The translations under genes were made by a program, and so were the position numbers. Below the pieces are notes generated by a model. The model saw only the letters and a program-made list of their open reading frames with translations, was not told the DNA's origin and did not search any database. A stretch of DNA of 32,244 nucleotides from Sphingobacteriaceae bacterium. GTDB taxonomy: Bacteria; Bacteroidota; Bacteroidia; Sphingobacteriales; Sphingobacteriaceae. The DNA lies in assembly GCA_014380615.1 (NCBI GenBank), contig JACMJM010000027.1:1-32244 (forward strand), read 5' to 3'. Positions 7,237-16,211 of the stretch are shown here, in pieces. Position 1 is the first letter of the stretch. Every line of letters starts with the position of its first letter.

Positions 7237-8919
7237 ATGTTAAAGTCGTCCATAAGATTTGTATGCCTGTTTATGACAGTATCAGTGTACAATTGTTATT
7301 CACAAACCGCTCTGGATAAAACAACCCGCATTACTGTAAACCTTGCAAAAGAAAAAGGCCCCATGACGCCGCTGTGGGCTTGGTTTGGGTATGATGAACC
7401 GAATTACACCTATATGAAAGATGGGAAAAAGCTGCTTTCAGAAATCGCTGCATTAAGTCCGACACCAGTGTATGTTCGTGCTCACAACTTATTAACCAGT
7501 GGAGATGGAACAGCTGCCCTTAAATGGGGGTCGACCAATATCTATACAGAAGATGCGAATGGAAATCCGGTTTATAACTATAAGCTAGTTGATAGCATTT
7601 TCGATATTTATATACAAAGGGGTATGAAACCACTTGCACAAATCGGGTTTATGCCAGAAGCATTATCCATTAAGCCACAACCTTATCAGCATAGTTGGAA
7701 ACCAGGTGTTTCGTATCGAAATATTGAAACTGGCTGGGCTCATCCGCCTAAAGACTATAAAAAATGGGGTGATTTAGTTTATAACTGGGCTAAACACTGT
7801 GTAGAAAGGTACGGAAAAAAGGAAGTGGAAAGCTGGTATTGGCAAGTATGGAATGAACCGAATAGTGATTACTGGAAAGGTACTCAACAGGAATTTAATA
7901 AACTTTATGATTATGCCGCTGATGGTTTAAAACGAGCGCTTCCTACTGCAAAAATAGGTGGATGTAACATTACAGGAGGCGGAATGAAATTTCTGAATGC
8001 ATTTCTTAAACATTGCTTACAGGACACAAATTATGTAACCGGAAAAATCGGATCTCCTTTAGATGTGGTATTGTTCCATGCAAAAGGTTCACCCCGTGTT
8101 GTTAATGGCGTGGTGCGGATGGATGTGCGCAGGCAGCTAAAAGATATTGTAAATAATTTCAAAATCATTGCTGCCTATCCCCAGCTTAAAGATGTGCCAA
8201 TAGTTATCGGAGAATCAGATCCTGAAGGATGTGCAGCTTGCGGTATGTCTACCAATCCTGAAAATGCCTATCGTAACGGAACCATGTTTTCCAGTTACAC
8301 TGCTGCTTCATTTGCCCGCCATTATGAACTGGCAGATACGTATAAGGCTAATCTTATAGGAGCTGTATCCTGGTCTTTTGAGTTTGAGAACCAGCCCTGG
8401 TTTGCCGGGTTTCGTGATTTAGCCACTAACGGTGTGGATAAACCGGTATTAAATGTATTCAGAATGTACGGACTTATGAGTGGCAACAGAGTGGAGGCTG
8501 AAAGCGATAGAATGTATCCGCTTAAGACTGTTTTAGACTCTAGTATAAGGGGCAAATCAGAGATTGGGGTTTTGGCATCAAAAGATAAAAAAACCGCGTC
8601 AGTGATGGTATGGAATTATCATGATGACGATAAGCAGGATTCTGCAAATCCAACGCAGGTAACTATTAACGGAGTTCTGGCTAAGAAAGTGAAGATAACG
8701 CATTATCGCATTGATAATGAACATAGCAATTCTTATGAGGCATGGAAAAAAATGGGGGCGCCTCAAAATCCAACTAATGAACAGATAGCAATTTTGGAGA
8801 AAGCAGGAGCATTGCAAACACTCACAACACCTAAAACCTTAACTGTTAAAGCTGGAACTGTAATTGTAAACATGGCTCTACCCAGACAAGGTGTTTCATT
8901 ATTGAAATTGGATTGGTAA
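7237..8919 (+). CDS. Secreted GH39-family beta-xylosidase-like enzyme
   Basis: This 560-residue protein has an N-terminal signal peptide (MLKSSIRFVCLFMTVSVYNC, cleavage probably just after YSQ). The (beta/alpha)8 barrel reads TPLWAWFGYDEPNY, TPVYVRAHNLL, MKPLAQIGFMPEAL and YWQVWNEPNSDYWKG, with the acid/base Glu at about residue 207. Further on are PLDVVLFHAKG and VIGESDPEGCAACG, whose Glu at about 326 is the likely nucleophile. A beta-rich C-terminal domain follows (KTASVMVWNYHDDD, VIVNMALPRQGVSLLKL). GH39 enzymes typically remove xylose from the non-reducing end of xylo-oligosaccharides. It stands alone on the + strand, flanked on both sides by gene remnants, and complements the GH10/GH115/GH43 set on the - strand. 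Exact substrate is inferred. Confidence 0.85.
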   Translation: MLKSSIRFVCLFMTVSVYNCYSQTALDKTTRITVNLAKEKGPMTPLWAWFGYDEPNYTYMKDGKKLLSEIAALSPTPVYVRAHNLLTSGDGTAALKWGSTNIYTEDANGNPVYNYKLVDSIFDIYIQRGMKPLAQIGFMPEALSIKPQPYQHSWKPGVSYRNIETGWAHPPKDYKKWGDLVYNWAKHCVERYGKKEVESWYWQVWNEPNSDYWKGTQQEFNKLYDYAADGLKRALPTAKIGGCNITGGGMKFLNAFLKHCLQDTNYVTGKIGSPLDVVLFHAKGSPRVVNGVVRMDVRRQLKDIVNNFKIIAAYPQLKDVPIVIGESDPEGCAACGMSTNPENAYRNGTMFSSYTAASFARHYELADTYKANLIGAVSWSFEFENQPWFAGFRDLATNGVDKPVLNVFRMYGLMSGNRVEAESDRMYPLKTVLDSSIRGKSEIGVLASKDKKTASVMVWNYHDDDKQDSANPTQVTINGVLAKKVKITHYRIDNEHSNSYEAWKKMGAPQNPTNEQIAILEKAGALQTLTTPKTLTVKAGTVIVNMALPRQGVSLLKLDW

Positions 8920-9042
8920 GCTTTAACTGTGAAGTATGTCTTAGTAATGGATCTGCTATGAGCAGAACTTTTCAAAAAGACAGTTTGGGTCCTTGGCATT
9001 TGAAGACGGTAATGAGAATGATAATATAGAATTAGGTTATCG

Positions 9043-9275
9043 TTAGGTGTTGGGGTATTCAAAACACCTTATGGAAACGTATTTTTTAAGGAAGGGGGTG
9101 ATGAGGAAGGGGGCATTATACTATATGCTTTCCTAATAAAAAAATTGCCATCGTTATTATGACAAATAGCGACAACGGACAAAGCATTTTTAAAGAACTC
9201 TTAGCCTTTGCAATTGGCGATACTTTTACGCCATGGAAATGGGAAAACTATATTCCGTATTACCAAAAGAATTAA
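9043..9275 (+). pseudogene. C-terminal remnant of a serine hydrolase (class C beta-lactamase family)
   Basis: From 9043 the sequence reads LGVGVFKTPYGNVFFKEGGD and EEGGIILYAF. Then, one frame over at an interruption near 9128-9135, it continues PNKKIAIVIMTNSDNG, SIFKELLAFAIGD and TPWKWENYIPYYQKN before TAA 9273-9275. The order (GxGxxxKTPYG, a glycine-rich strand, IAIVIMTNSDNG) matches the end of Bacteroidota serine hydrolases of the beta-lactamase/penicillin-binding fold. The SxxK active-site part is gone and the frame is broken, so this is a relic. Upstream DNA (8920-9040) contains only short, uninterpretable scraps such as FEDGNENDNIELGYR, which may be more of the same gene. Confidence 0.7.
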
Positions 9276-9712
9276 TGCTTCAGACTTAAGATAAGGTGAT
9301 ACTGAAGAAGAGCATCGCCTTGCGGTTCGACCCCATCCGGCTTTGATTATATCCAACACGACTCAGAATCACCTAAAACCGCAATTCGCTTTAAATCCTC
9401 CATAAAATGTTTCGATAATAGTCCGGTTTTGGGTACAAACCCTCTCTTAAAGCCCGAAGAGAGGGTATTTTGGTTTAAGGCTGGTGGGTTGTTGGTGGGG
9501 AATTGCCCATCAAGTCGGCCGCATAATTGAAGTCTTATTCTCTGTATCTAAATGTTTCTTAAGCCTCCCCACCGGAACCTTTCCCCATAAAGCACCCGCC
9601 TTACCCTAAACCCAATTGAGTGGATACCGGCCCGGAGCGTAATGCCTGCAGGCGTATGAACGTAAAGCAGGGCTTCCGGAACATAGCAGCTGCCCGACAC
9701 CTTTTCAAAATT
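9276..9712. other. Non-coding stretch between the hydrolase remnant and the broken kinase
   Basis: No reading frame in these 437 nt resembles a protein I recognise. It contains the strong hairpin at 9439-9466. Part of it (about 9540-9705) is notably more GC-rich than neighbouring intergenic DNA, which may indicate further relics. Confidence 0.55.
9439..9466. terminator. Perfect 10-bp hairpin, terminator-like, possibly bidirectional
   Basis: ACCCTCTCTT (9439-9448) and AAGAGAGGGT (9457-9466) pair perfectly around the loop AAAGCCCG. On the + strand the stem is followed by ATTTTGGTTT; on the - strand by TTGTACCC. The poor T-tracts make efficiency uncertain. It lies between a + strand remnant and the 3' end of the - strand kinase gene. 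Confidence 0.5.
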
Positions 9713-11163
9713 TTACACCGGCAACGTAAACCAAAATGTTGAGCCTTCTCCGAGTTTACTATCTACGCCCATTTTGCCGCCGTGTTTTTCAATAATTTCA
9801 TTCGCGATATATAATCCTAAACCCAGCCCTGAGATTTGGTGGCCGGATGAATCGACTCTGTAATACCGCTGAAACAGGTGTGCTAATTTGTTTTCGGGTA
9901 TTCCGGGCCCGAAATCTTTTACAGATACCTTTGCGAAATTATTTAATTTTTCGATGATTATATGATTTTCCCTGATTTAGGGGCGTATTTAACAGCATTA
10001 TTCACCAGGTTAACAATTACCTGATCGATTCTGTGCATATCGGCGAATACTTGTAAACCGAGGTCGCCTTCGAGAACCAGTTCGTGGGTGCCTTCAAGCC
10101 GAACATGCTGGCAACAATCGTTCATTACCTTTGAGAGTGTAAAATTTTCTTTGTTGAGGTTTAACTGGCCCTCATTAAGCTTGCTTACATTTAATAAATC
10201 CTCAACCAGGTAGGCGAGCTTATTTACGCTTACTCCGGATTGGGTAATGAGCTTTTCTAATTTATTGTTCGGCTCTTTGGACGTTAATCTTTCCATCAAC
10301 TGAATGGATGCCTTGAGAGAAGTTAAAGGAGTTTTAAGTTCATGACTGGCTATCCCGATGAAGTCGTCTTTTTTCTGCTGAGCTAAAACTTGTTCTGTTA
10401 CGTCGCTAGCAACCGCCATCACCGCATTTATATGTCCGTTAGAATCTCTGAGCGGAGCGTAAACGAAATTGATAAATACCCTTTTGATCTTTCCGTTTCT
10501 TGGAAGGTCGGCCGGCCGATCGTAGGCAGTAAAGGCTTTGCCGCTGTGATACACCTCTTTAAGAAGTTCCTCAAATCCCTGGCCTTTTGCTTCGGGCAAT
10601 CCCTCAAATATTGGTTTGCCGATTACGTCAGCAGTAGTTCCCCAGATTTCCAACATCTTTTCATTGGCAATTTCGACAACAAAGTTTAAACTTTTTAGGA
10701 TGCAAATTGCCACAGGGGCCTGCATTATCATTGATCGGAGGTTATTCTGACTGCTTTCAACTTCACGTTTTGCTTCTACCAGTTCCGTTACATCAGTCGC
10801 AGTACACATTACGCCCCAGATAATCCCTTCGTCGTTTTTTAAAGGCTGATAGCTAAATTTAAAGTAATAGGTTTGGAGAACGTCGCCAACGGGCAAATCT
10901 GCTCTGTCTTGTTCTGTATGATAGGGTATGCCCGATTCGTAAACCTGCTGCAAAAGCCTGGGGAATGGTTGGCCTACAATTTCTGGTAAAGCTTGTACAA
11001 AAGGCTTCCCAATAACTGAAGCGTCTTTTCCCCAGGCATTTAGGGTGGCTTTATTGGCGTAAATAACCTTAAAATCGGGCCCGGAACATACGTAAATAGG
11101 ACTTGGTGACGAATTAAAGATTGTTAGAAGATGTTGTTCTAAAAGGGATTTATGATTTTCCAA
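9713..11163 (-). pseudogene. PAS-PAS histidine kinase, frameshifted in the ATPase domain
   Basis: Reading from 11163, two PAS domains come first (IFNSSPSPIYVCSGPDFKVI and APVAICILKSLNFVVEIANE regions). A HisKA helix with ASHELKTPLTSLKASIQLME (phospho-accepting His) and the start of the HATPase with N-box VIVNLVNNAVKYAPKS follow. The frame then stops at 9958 after SGKII. One frame over, the sequence continues IIEKLNNFAKVSVKDFGPGI with the G1 box, GLGLGLYIANEIIEKHGG with the G2 box, and GEGSTFWFTLPV to TAA at 9713. A single missing base in the stretch around 9955-9965 explains the break. Without it the protein would be about 483 aa. The start is a TTG codon; no upstream in-frame ATG is available. 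It is a pseudogene unless the base is a sequencing error. No response-regulator gene is adjacent. Confidence 0.8.
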
Positions 11164-11455
11164 TATAAAGGAGCTGCAAGATGAAGGAACAAAGCCTTTC
11201 AGTAAATGTTTGATGCTAATTTATGTATCAGTGTTTCTATTTTTTTAATGTAGTGTGGATGATCTGCCGGTACTTAAATCAGAAAGTCGAACAACTGAAA
11301 AAGGAATTTTAAGAGCGTCTGCTGTGAACTCTCGGGGACAGGATGATTATAACGAAAGTCAGATTCGCTTTAGAATGGTGTTTGAATATTCCAGGTTGGA
11401 TAATAAGATTATAAACTCAGATTTGGTGATTCTTCCAATAAACCCGTCTAAATCT

Positions 11456-14290
11456 TCATCTGATTTTACTTTCTGGAGGGCCCAGGTAAGACGGCCTTAA
11501 TCCACCGGTATCCAGTACTATTTTTTGCAGTACCACCCCGGGCTCAATGCGCCAGAATTTTATTGTGTGCTTTCCTGGCGTCTTGGTTAGATGCCTTGTA
11601 GTAATAATTTTTATACTGCTTCCTACAGCCTTTTTCCAAGCCTCATCTGTCTTGTCCTCGTTTAGATTTATCACCTGTGGTGCTTCATCATCAATAGAAA
11701 CAGCGAAACGTAAACCGCTGGTTTGTGTAAAATCCAGTGAGGGGGATAAATATGTATGTACATCGATCTGCCCGGGATTTTGAATAAATACCTGATATTC
11801 TAATCTCGGACTGTCTTTTTTTATCTCTGATGAAGCCCTTGCGGCGGGCAGGGTTGTAAGTCCCGATAAGGTCTTTCCATAATCAGGGAGCTTTTTCCAA
11901 ACTACATTGTTGCCATTAACAGCTTTGGTATAATGTTCGGCTTCGATAGATATATACCCATCATCTTCGATAAAACCACTTCCCGGCTTAATCTCAATGT
12001 TTGTTACGGCAAGTGCTATTTCAATTCTTTTTCCACCAGCTGATATAATTAGGGGAGCCATGTGTTTACCTTTCGGAACATTTGGCCAGTCCAAACTTAG
12101 CCAAACACGCTCTTCCTCTTTGAAAGAACCTTTCAGGCTGCTGATTTTTAACCATGGCATAACATTGCTGATGGTATAGCTTACCGTGTTTTCACCGCGA
12201 TTGAACAACTCGAAGTAAGGCGAGGGTTGATGTTCCGAACTGATTTTCAATGAATCAGTTCTTCCTTCGAGCCAGAATTTGTTTGAACCTTCGATTGAGA
12301 CGCCTAATTGGGGGGAACTTAATGGAATGATTCGTTCGACCGAGGGCAAGGTGTCTTTTTCGGGTTGCTGCCAATAGGTATAGCTGATATGGGTTTGATC
12401 CATCATATGGTTCCATTTTCCGTTCGCTATGCCTTTGTTGTACTCGTTTGAGATTGCGGCATCTCTCTCGAATAGATCTTTGGCCCTGTTGGCCAACAGA
12501 TTGGTGGAAACACGCCCTTGTTGGGCATACAGCCGGTTTTTAGCCACTGTAAAATAGAGTTCATAAAGATTTGCGCATGCCTTAACAGGATGCAGAACCA
12601 ATTGGAAATATGCATCGCGATAGGAGGGATCCAATGCCTGGTTTATCTGCTCGGCCTCTTGTAAAAGCGTGTTATACTCAAACACAACCCTTTCAAACTC
12701 CCTGTAATTAGTCAGACTATAAGTGTCGGGCGAGAGAAGCTCGGGCTTTCTGCGAGCGTTGTATCTGGTATATTTAGAGATGATATCTGCGATTGCGGCC
12801 GAATTTACTGCTCCGAACTGCTTTTCGGCCCATAGGCGAGTATACTCCTGGAGGCGGCCAGACGGCCATTTCTTTGGATTCCAGGCCAGATCAAGAAAAA
12901 ATTCGGTTGGAAACTCCATTGGTTTTATATCACCTACGTTTACGATCCAGATTTTATTCGCACCATATTCGTAAGCCAGGTTCATTTGCTCCCAGACTTT
13001 GGAAATCTGGTTGGTATTCAGCCATTTGTAATTTCTGGGGTCGCCTACATAATCATAATGGTAATAGATTCCATATCCACCTTTTCGGGGCTTCTCATCC
13101 AGTTTGGGCAGTTTGCGGATATTGCCCCAGTTATCATCACATAAAAGTAAGGTTACATCGTCCGGTACACGCATTCCTTTATCGTAATATTCCTGCACTT
13201 CCTTGTACAAGGCCCAGATCTGCGGGGTTTGCTCTGCTGGTTTTTTAGTTTCTTCTCTGATAATTTGCCGCTGATCTTTTACGATCTTTTCCAGCAAAGT
13301 GATATTACTCTGCTCGCTCATGGGTTCATCGCCGTCGCCGCGCATGCCAATGGTAACGATACTCTCGTTGCTGCCCATCCGCTTCATTCCGCCTCTCCAG
13401 AAATCTTTTAATACCGCCTCATTAGTACTGTAGTTCCATGCGCCTTTGCCATACTTTTTCCATTCGCTGTGCGCGCGCATTAGCGGTTCGTGGTGCGATG
13501 TTCCAATTACGATGCCCATATCATTGGCAAGTGCTGCGTTTTCAGGGTCGTCATCATAAAAGGCTTTCCCCCACATTGCGGGCCATAAATAGTTGGCCCT
13601 GAGCCGCAGCATCAGCTCAAAAACTTTTTCATAAAATTTACTATTGAAACCGCCGAACTTTTCATATGCCCAGCCTGACAGGGCAGGAGCCTCATCGTTA
13701 ATAAAAATACCGCGGTACTTTACAACCGGCTCCTTTCGGATATGAACTCCCGGGATTACATGTAAATTAGTTTGCGGTTTTACCGGTACATCGGCCCACC
13801 AATACCATGGTGATACACCGATTTGGGCGGACAGGTCGTAGATTCCAAAGATTGTTCCTCGCCTGTCGCTTCCCGCTATCACTAAAGCTTTTTCAACTCC
13901 AGGGAAAGGGCTTGTAACTATTTGGGTAACAGATGACTCCCACTTCCCTTTTACAGCAGCTGCGTTTAATTTCCCGTTTTTAATCAGCGCATCTATCTCG
14001 GGGTTTTTTCCGATAGTACCAATAAGAATAAACACCTTAGTACTGCGTGCCGATGAGATTAATGATGGCCGCTTGCTGAACACCAGTTGCATGTCGGACT
14101 GAAAATTTTTAATAGCTCTGTTGATACCCGGATGGTCTGAATCGCTGCTCAGGATTGCCACGGGATCTCCATTTAACACCAAGGGAAAACCGCTTTTTAC
14201 CGGGTTTGGCGAAACATACTTTTTGTCATCATTGGCATTGACGGTGATGACGCTTAAAAGTGCAATAAGTATGAAGATAATTCGGTTCAT
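11456..14290 (-). CDS. GH115 xylan alpha-1,2-glucuronidase
   Basis: This is about 944 residues from the ATG at 14290, preferred to an upstream TTG at 14308 because it gives a clean signal peptide (MNRIIFILIALLSVITVNA). An N-terminal domain (KRPSLISSARSTKVFILIG, GIYDLSAQIGVSPWYWWADV) precedes the catalytic barrel with KYRGIFINDEAPALSGWA, LRANYLWPAMWGKAFYDDD, GIVIGTSHHEPLMRAHSEW, TIGMRGDGDEPMSEQ and LLLCDDNWGNIRKLP, followed by a helical region and a C-terminal beta domain (GFIEDDGYISIEAEHY). GH115 enzymes release (4-O-methyl-)glucuronic acid from internal or terminal xylose of glucuronoxylan. It is the last gene of the polysaccharide utilization unit, 180 nt after the GH10 gene, and is probably periplasmic. 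The length is normal for the family. Confidence 0.92.
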   Translation of the reverse strand: MNRIIFILIALLSVITVNANDDKKYVSPNPVKSGFPLVLNGDPVAILSSDSDHPGINRAIKNFQSDMQLVFSKRPSLISSARSTKVFILIGTIGKNPEIDALIKNGKLNAAAVKGKWESSVTQIVTSPFPGVEKALVIAGSDRRGTIFGIYDLSAQIGVSPWYWWADVPVKPQTNLHVIPGVHIRKEPVVKYRGIFINDEAPALSGWAYEKFGGFNSKFYEKVFELMLRLRANYLWPAMWGKAFYDDDPENAALANDMGIVIGTSHHEPLMRAHSEWKKYGKGAWNYSTNEAVLKDFWRGGMKRMGSNESIVTIGMRGDGDEPMSEQSNITLLEKIVKDQRQIIREETKKPAEQTPQIWALYKEVQEYYDKGMRVPDDVTLLLCDDNWGNIRKLPKLDEKPRKGGYGIYYHYDYVGDPRNYKWLNTNQISKVWEQMNLAYEYGANKIWIVNVGDIKPMEFPTEFFLDLAWNPKKWPSGRLQEYTRLWAEKQFGAVNSAAIADIISKYTRYNARRKPELLSPDTYSLTNYREFERVVFEYNTLLQEAEQINQALDPSYRDAYFQLVLHPVKACANLYELYFTVAKNRLYAQQGRVSTNLLANRAKDLFERDAAISNEYNKGIANGKWNHMMDQTHISYTYWQQPEKDTLPSVERIIPLSSPQLGVSIEGSNKFWLEGRTDSLKISSEHQPSPYFELFNRGENTVSYTISNVMPWLKISSLKGSFKEEERVWLSLDWPNVPKGKHMAPLIISAGGKRIEIALAVTNIEIKPGSGFIEDDGYISIEAEHYTKAVNGNNVVWKKLPDYGKTLSGLTTLPAARASSEIKKDSPRLEYQVFIQNPGQIDVHTYLSPSLDFTQTSGLRFAVSIDDEAPQVINLNEDKTDEAWKKAVGSSIKIITTRHLTKTPGKHTIKFWRIEPGVVLQKIVLDTGGLRPSYLGPPESKIR

Positions 14291-14469
14291 AGTGTAATGT
14301 AGGATCAATTTTTCCTTGCGGATATTGTGAATTTATGTTAACGAACTGCAGTTATTTACATATTATCACCCGACATCGGGAGAATCTTATTACGCGGGAT
14401 TGAACCTTTGTTTTAAGATATCTCCTTCGTCGGCATGATCAACTAACCATGATGAAACCAGTATGAAAA

Positions 14470-16140
14470 TTAATTCTCGCCCTTACCCTGTAATGCTTGT
14501 TTTACTCCGGCATAAGCAGGTTTTTTTGCGTAATTTTTATCAAAAAGGAGTGGGTAATCTAATTTGTTTGCTGTAACGTTAGCAGAGGTATTGTACCAGC
14601 TGCTGGTATCGTCAACGCCCCAGAAAGTAATGCCACCTCGTTGTGCCGGCGGTACGTATTTGATGTAAGTTGCAATAACGAATTTATACATGGCAGCCTG
14701 AAACTGAAGGTCGGTGGCAGATGGAGTATAGCCAATTGCCGATGTAGGGTTAAGCTTGATATCAAACTCCGAAACGCGAACTTTTAATCCTGTTGAAGCT
14801 AATTTCTGCATCATATCTATAATACCCGAATATGGTGTATTAAGGCTCATGTGCAGTTGCGTACCCACACCAGTGATTCCTGTATTCGCGGCTTTTAACT
14901 CATTGGCTAATGCCACAAATGCATTCAATTTTGTGGTGCTGCTCTCTAAGTTGAAATCATTCATGTAAAGGTCGGCGTTTGCGTCGGCTGCTCTGGCATA
15001 TTGGAATGCTTTAGCTGCATAGCCGCGGCCCAGATAATCCTGCCATACAAATATATCTGTACGGGCACCTGCCGGGGTATTGGCATTAGTGCGCAAATCC
15101 GCACCGCCATCAGTAAATGGCTCGTTAATTACATCCCATGCTTTTATTTTTCCTGCATAGCGGGCGGCTACCGTCTGGATGTGTTTTTTCATTTCGTCAT
15201 CCACTATGGCTGCTACCTGCGCATTTGAAGGAGGTGGAATAACGGATGCATCAACAATGCTCACGTCATCAATGTAAATCGTATTGGCGGTTCCTCCAAG
15301 GTCAAAAGCCAGCTGAATAGCGGTTACATTCGCAGGTACAACATAGTTATAAGAAACTTTAGTGAAAGTGGTTGTAACTGGTTTTCCGCCCTGATAGTTT
15401 ATTCCACCTGCAGCCGCGCCCACAAACGATCTGACCTCAAACTGTATATTCTGTGCGCTGGCACCTTTTATAAAATAAGAGATCGTATATGTTGTTCCGG
15501 CAGTAACCGGAATTTGGGCACGGGTAATAATTTGCGTATTAAAGTTCTGGCCTCCCGCCGGTACATTTGCCTGTAAAGCTTTCGATCCGCTGTTTGTATT
15601 GGTAGTAGTTATCACAAACTGACTTGCTCCGTTTAAGGCTTGCCAGCCCTGAGCAATATCGCTTCCCGTACCGGGTGTGGTTTCAAAACCAGGATTTACA
15701 ACCAGATTCGTGATGCCGGGCCCAGAAGTATTTCCTCCGATTAAGTTTTTATAATAACTGGCCCGTTGTTGTGAGTGCCATACCAGGGTGTGGCCAAATA
15801 CTTCAAGGCCGGCATTGCTGGCCGCAGCGTAAAATGCATCTGCGGTACTGAAATCATACGTGCCGTCTGCTTTTACAAGCGAGCTGTTTTTTAATTCGTT
15901 ACCAAAAGTGACCGAGCTTGCTTCATTTTTAACAAGAGCAGCATATCTTGTATTAGTTGTAAAAGGGGTATATATTATTGATAAACCTACAGGGAATGAG
16001 GCAAAGCTTTTTAATGTGCCGGTAGTATCATTAAAGTTTCCGGTATTAATAAAGGCTCCATCACGGCTGTCTTTCTTACATGAGCTGATTACAGCGGTCG
16101 CTGCAATGGCCACATAAACAAGTAAAGAGTTGAATTTCAT
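14470..16140 (-). CDS. GH10 endo-1,4-beta-xylanase lipoprotein with inserted carbohydrate-binding module
   Basis: This 556-residue protein has a lipoprotein signal ending in VISSC (Cys21), followed by KKDSRD. The GH10 barrel starts with FPVGLSII, VTFGNELKNSSL and EVFGHTLVWHSQQ. It is then interrupted at about residues 145-302 by a CBM4/CBM9-like beta-sandwich (LVVNPGFETTPGTGSDIAQG, TYTISYFIKG, IYIDDVSIVD). It resumes with IKAWDVINEPFTDGGADL (acid/base Glu near 340), GVGTQLHMSL, VRVSEFDIKLNP (nucleophile Glu near 458) and GITFWGVDDTSSWY. A CBM split into the barrel is a known layout of Bacteroidota surface xylanases, which cut the xylan backbone outside the cell for SusCD uptake. It follows susD after 71 nt that contain a strong hairpin. 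Confidence 0.93.
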   Translation of the reverse strand: MKFNSLLVYVAIAATAVISSCKKDSRDGAFINTGNFNDTTGTLKSFASFPVGLSIIYTPFTTNTRYAALVKNEASSVTFGNELKNSSLVKADGTYDFSTADAFYAAASNAGLEVFGHTLVWHSQQRASYYKNLIGGNTSGPGITNLVVNPGFETTPGTGSDIAQGWQALNGASQFVITTTNTNSGSKALQANVPAGGQNFNTQIITRAQIPVTAGTTYTISYFIKGASAQNIQFEVRSFVGAAAGGINYQGGKPVTTTFTKVSYNYVVPANVTAIQLAFDLGGTANTIYIDDVSIVDASVIPPPSNAQVAAIVDDEMKKHIQTVAARYAGKIKAWDVINEPFTDGGADLRTNANTPAGARTDIFVWQDYLGRGYAAKAFQYARAADANADLYMNDFNLESSTTKLNAFVALANELKAANTGITGVGTQLHMSLNTPYSGIIDMMQKLASTGLKVRVSEFDIKLNPTSAIGYTPSATDLQFQAAMYKFVIATYIKYVPPAQRGGITFWGVDDTSSWYNTSANVTANKLDYPLLFDKNYAKKPAYAGVKQALQGKGEN

Positions 16141-16172
16141 CTTACAATTTTTTTATATTCTATTAATTATTC

Positions 16173-16199
16173 TCCCTGACAGCATTGAGCTGTCAGGGA
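16173..16199 (-). promoter_or_regulatory. Intercistronic hairpin between susD and the xylanase gene
   Basis: TCCCTGACAGC (16173-16183) and GCTGTCAGGGA (16189-16199) form a perfect 11-bp stem with a 5-nt loop, starting 12 nt after the susD stop in the direction of transcription. No T-run follows (GAATAATTAATAG), so it is better explained as an mRNA-stabilising, processing or partial-attenuation structure that sets SusCD levels above those of downstream enzymes. The structure is seen; its role is inferred. Confidence 0.6.
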
Positions 16200-16211
16200 T
16201 ATTCTTTAAGA

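Noticed and set aside
9540..9705. GC-richer intergenic stretch considered as a structured RNA or mobile-element end
   Set aside because: No clear pairing pattern, target-site duplication or terminal repeat could be found by eye; left as unexplained non-coding DNA.
11255..11500. 81-codon + strand frame between the broken kinase and the GH115 gene
   Set aside because: No recognisable motif, no signal peptide, and its end overlaps the well-supported GH115 3' end on the opposite strand; probably chance. The 292-nt gap holds nothing else I can support.
12793..13248. 151-codon + strand frame
   Set aside because: Lies entirely antisense to the GH115 catalytic region; composition (many His/Arg/Pro) is that of a shadow frame.
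14369..14380. CCCGACATCGGG dyad between the GH10 and GH115 genes
   Set aside because: 5-bp arms with a 2-nt loop would not form a stable hairpin and no T-run follows; too short to claim.
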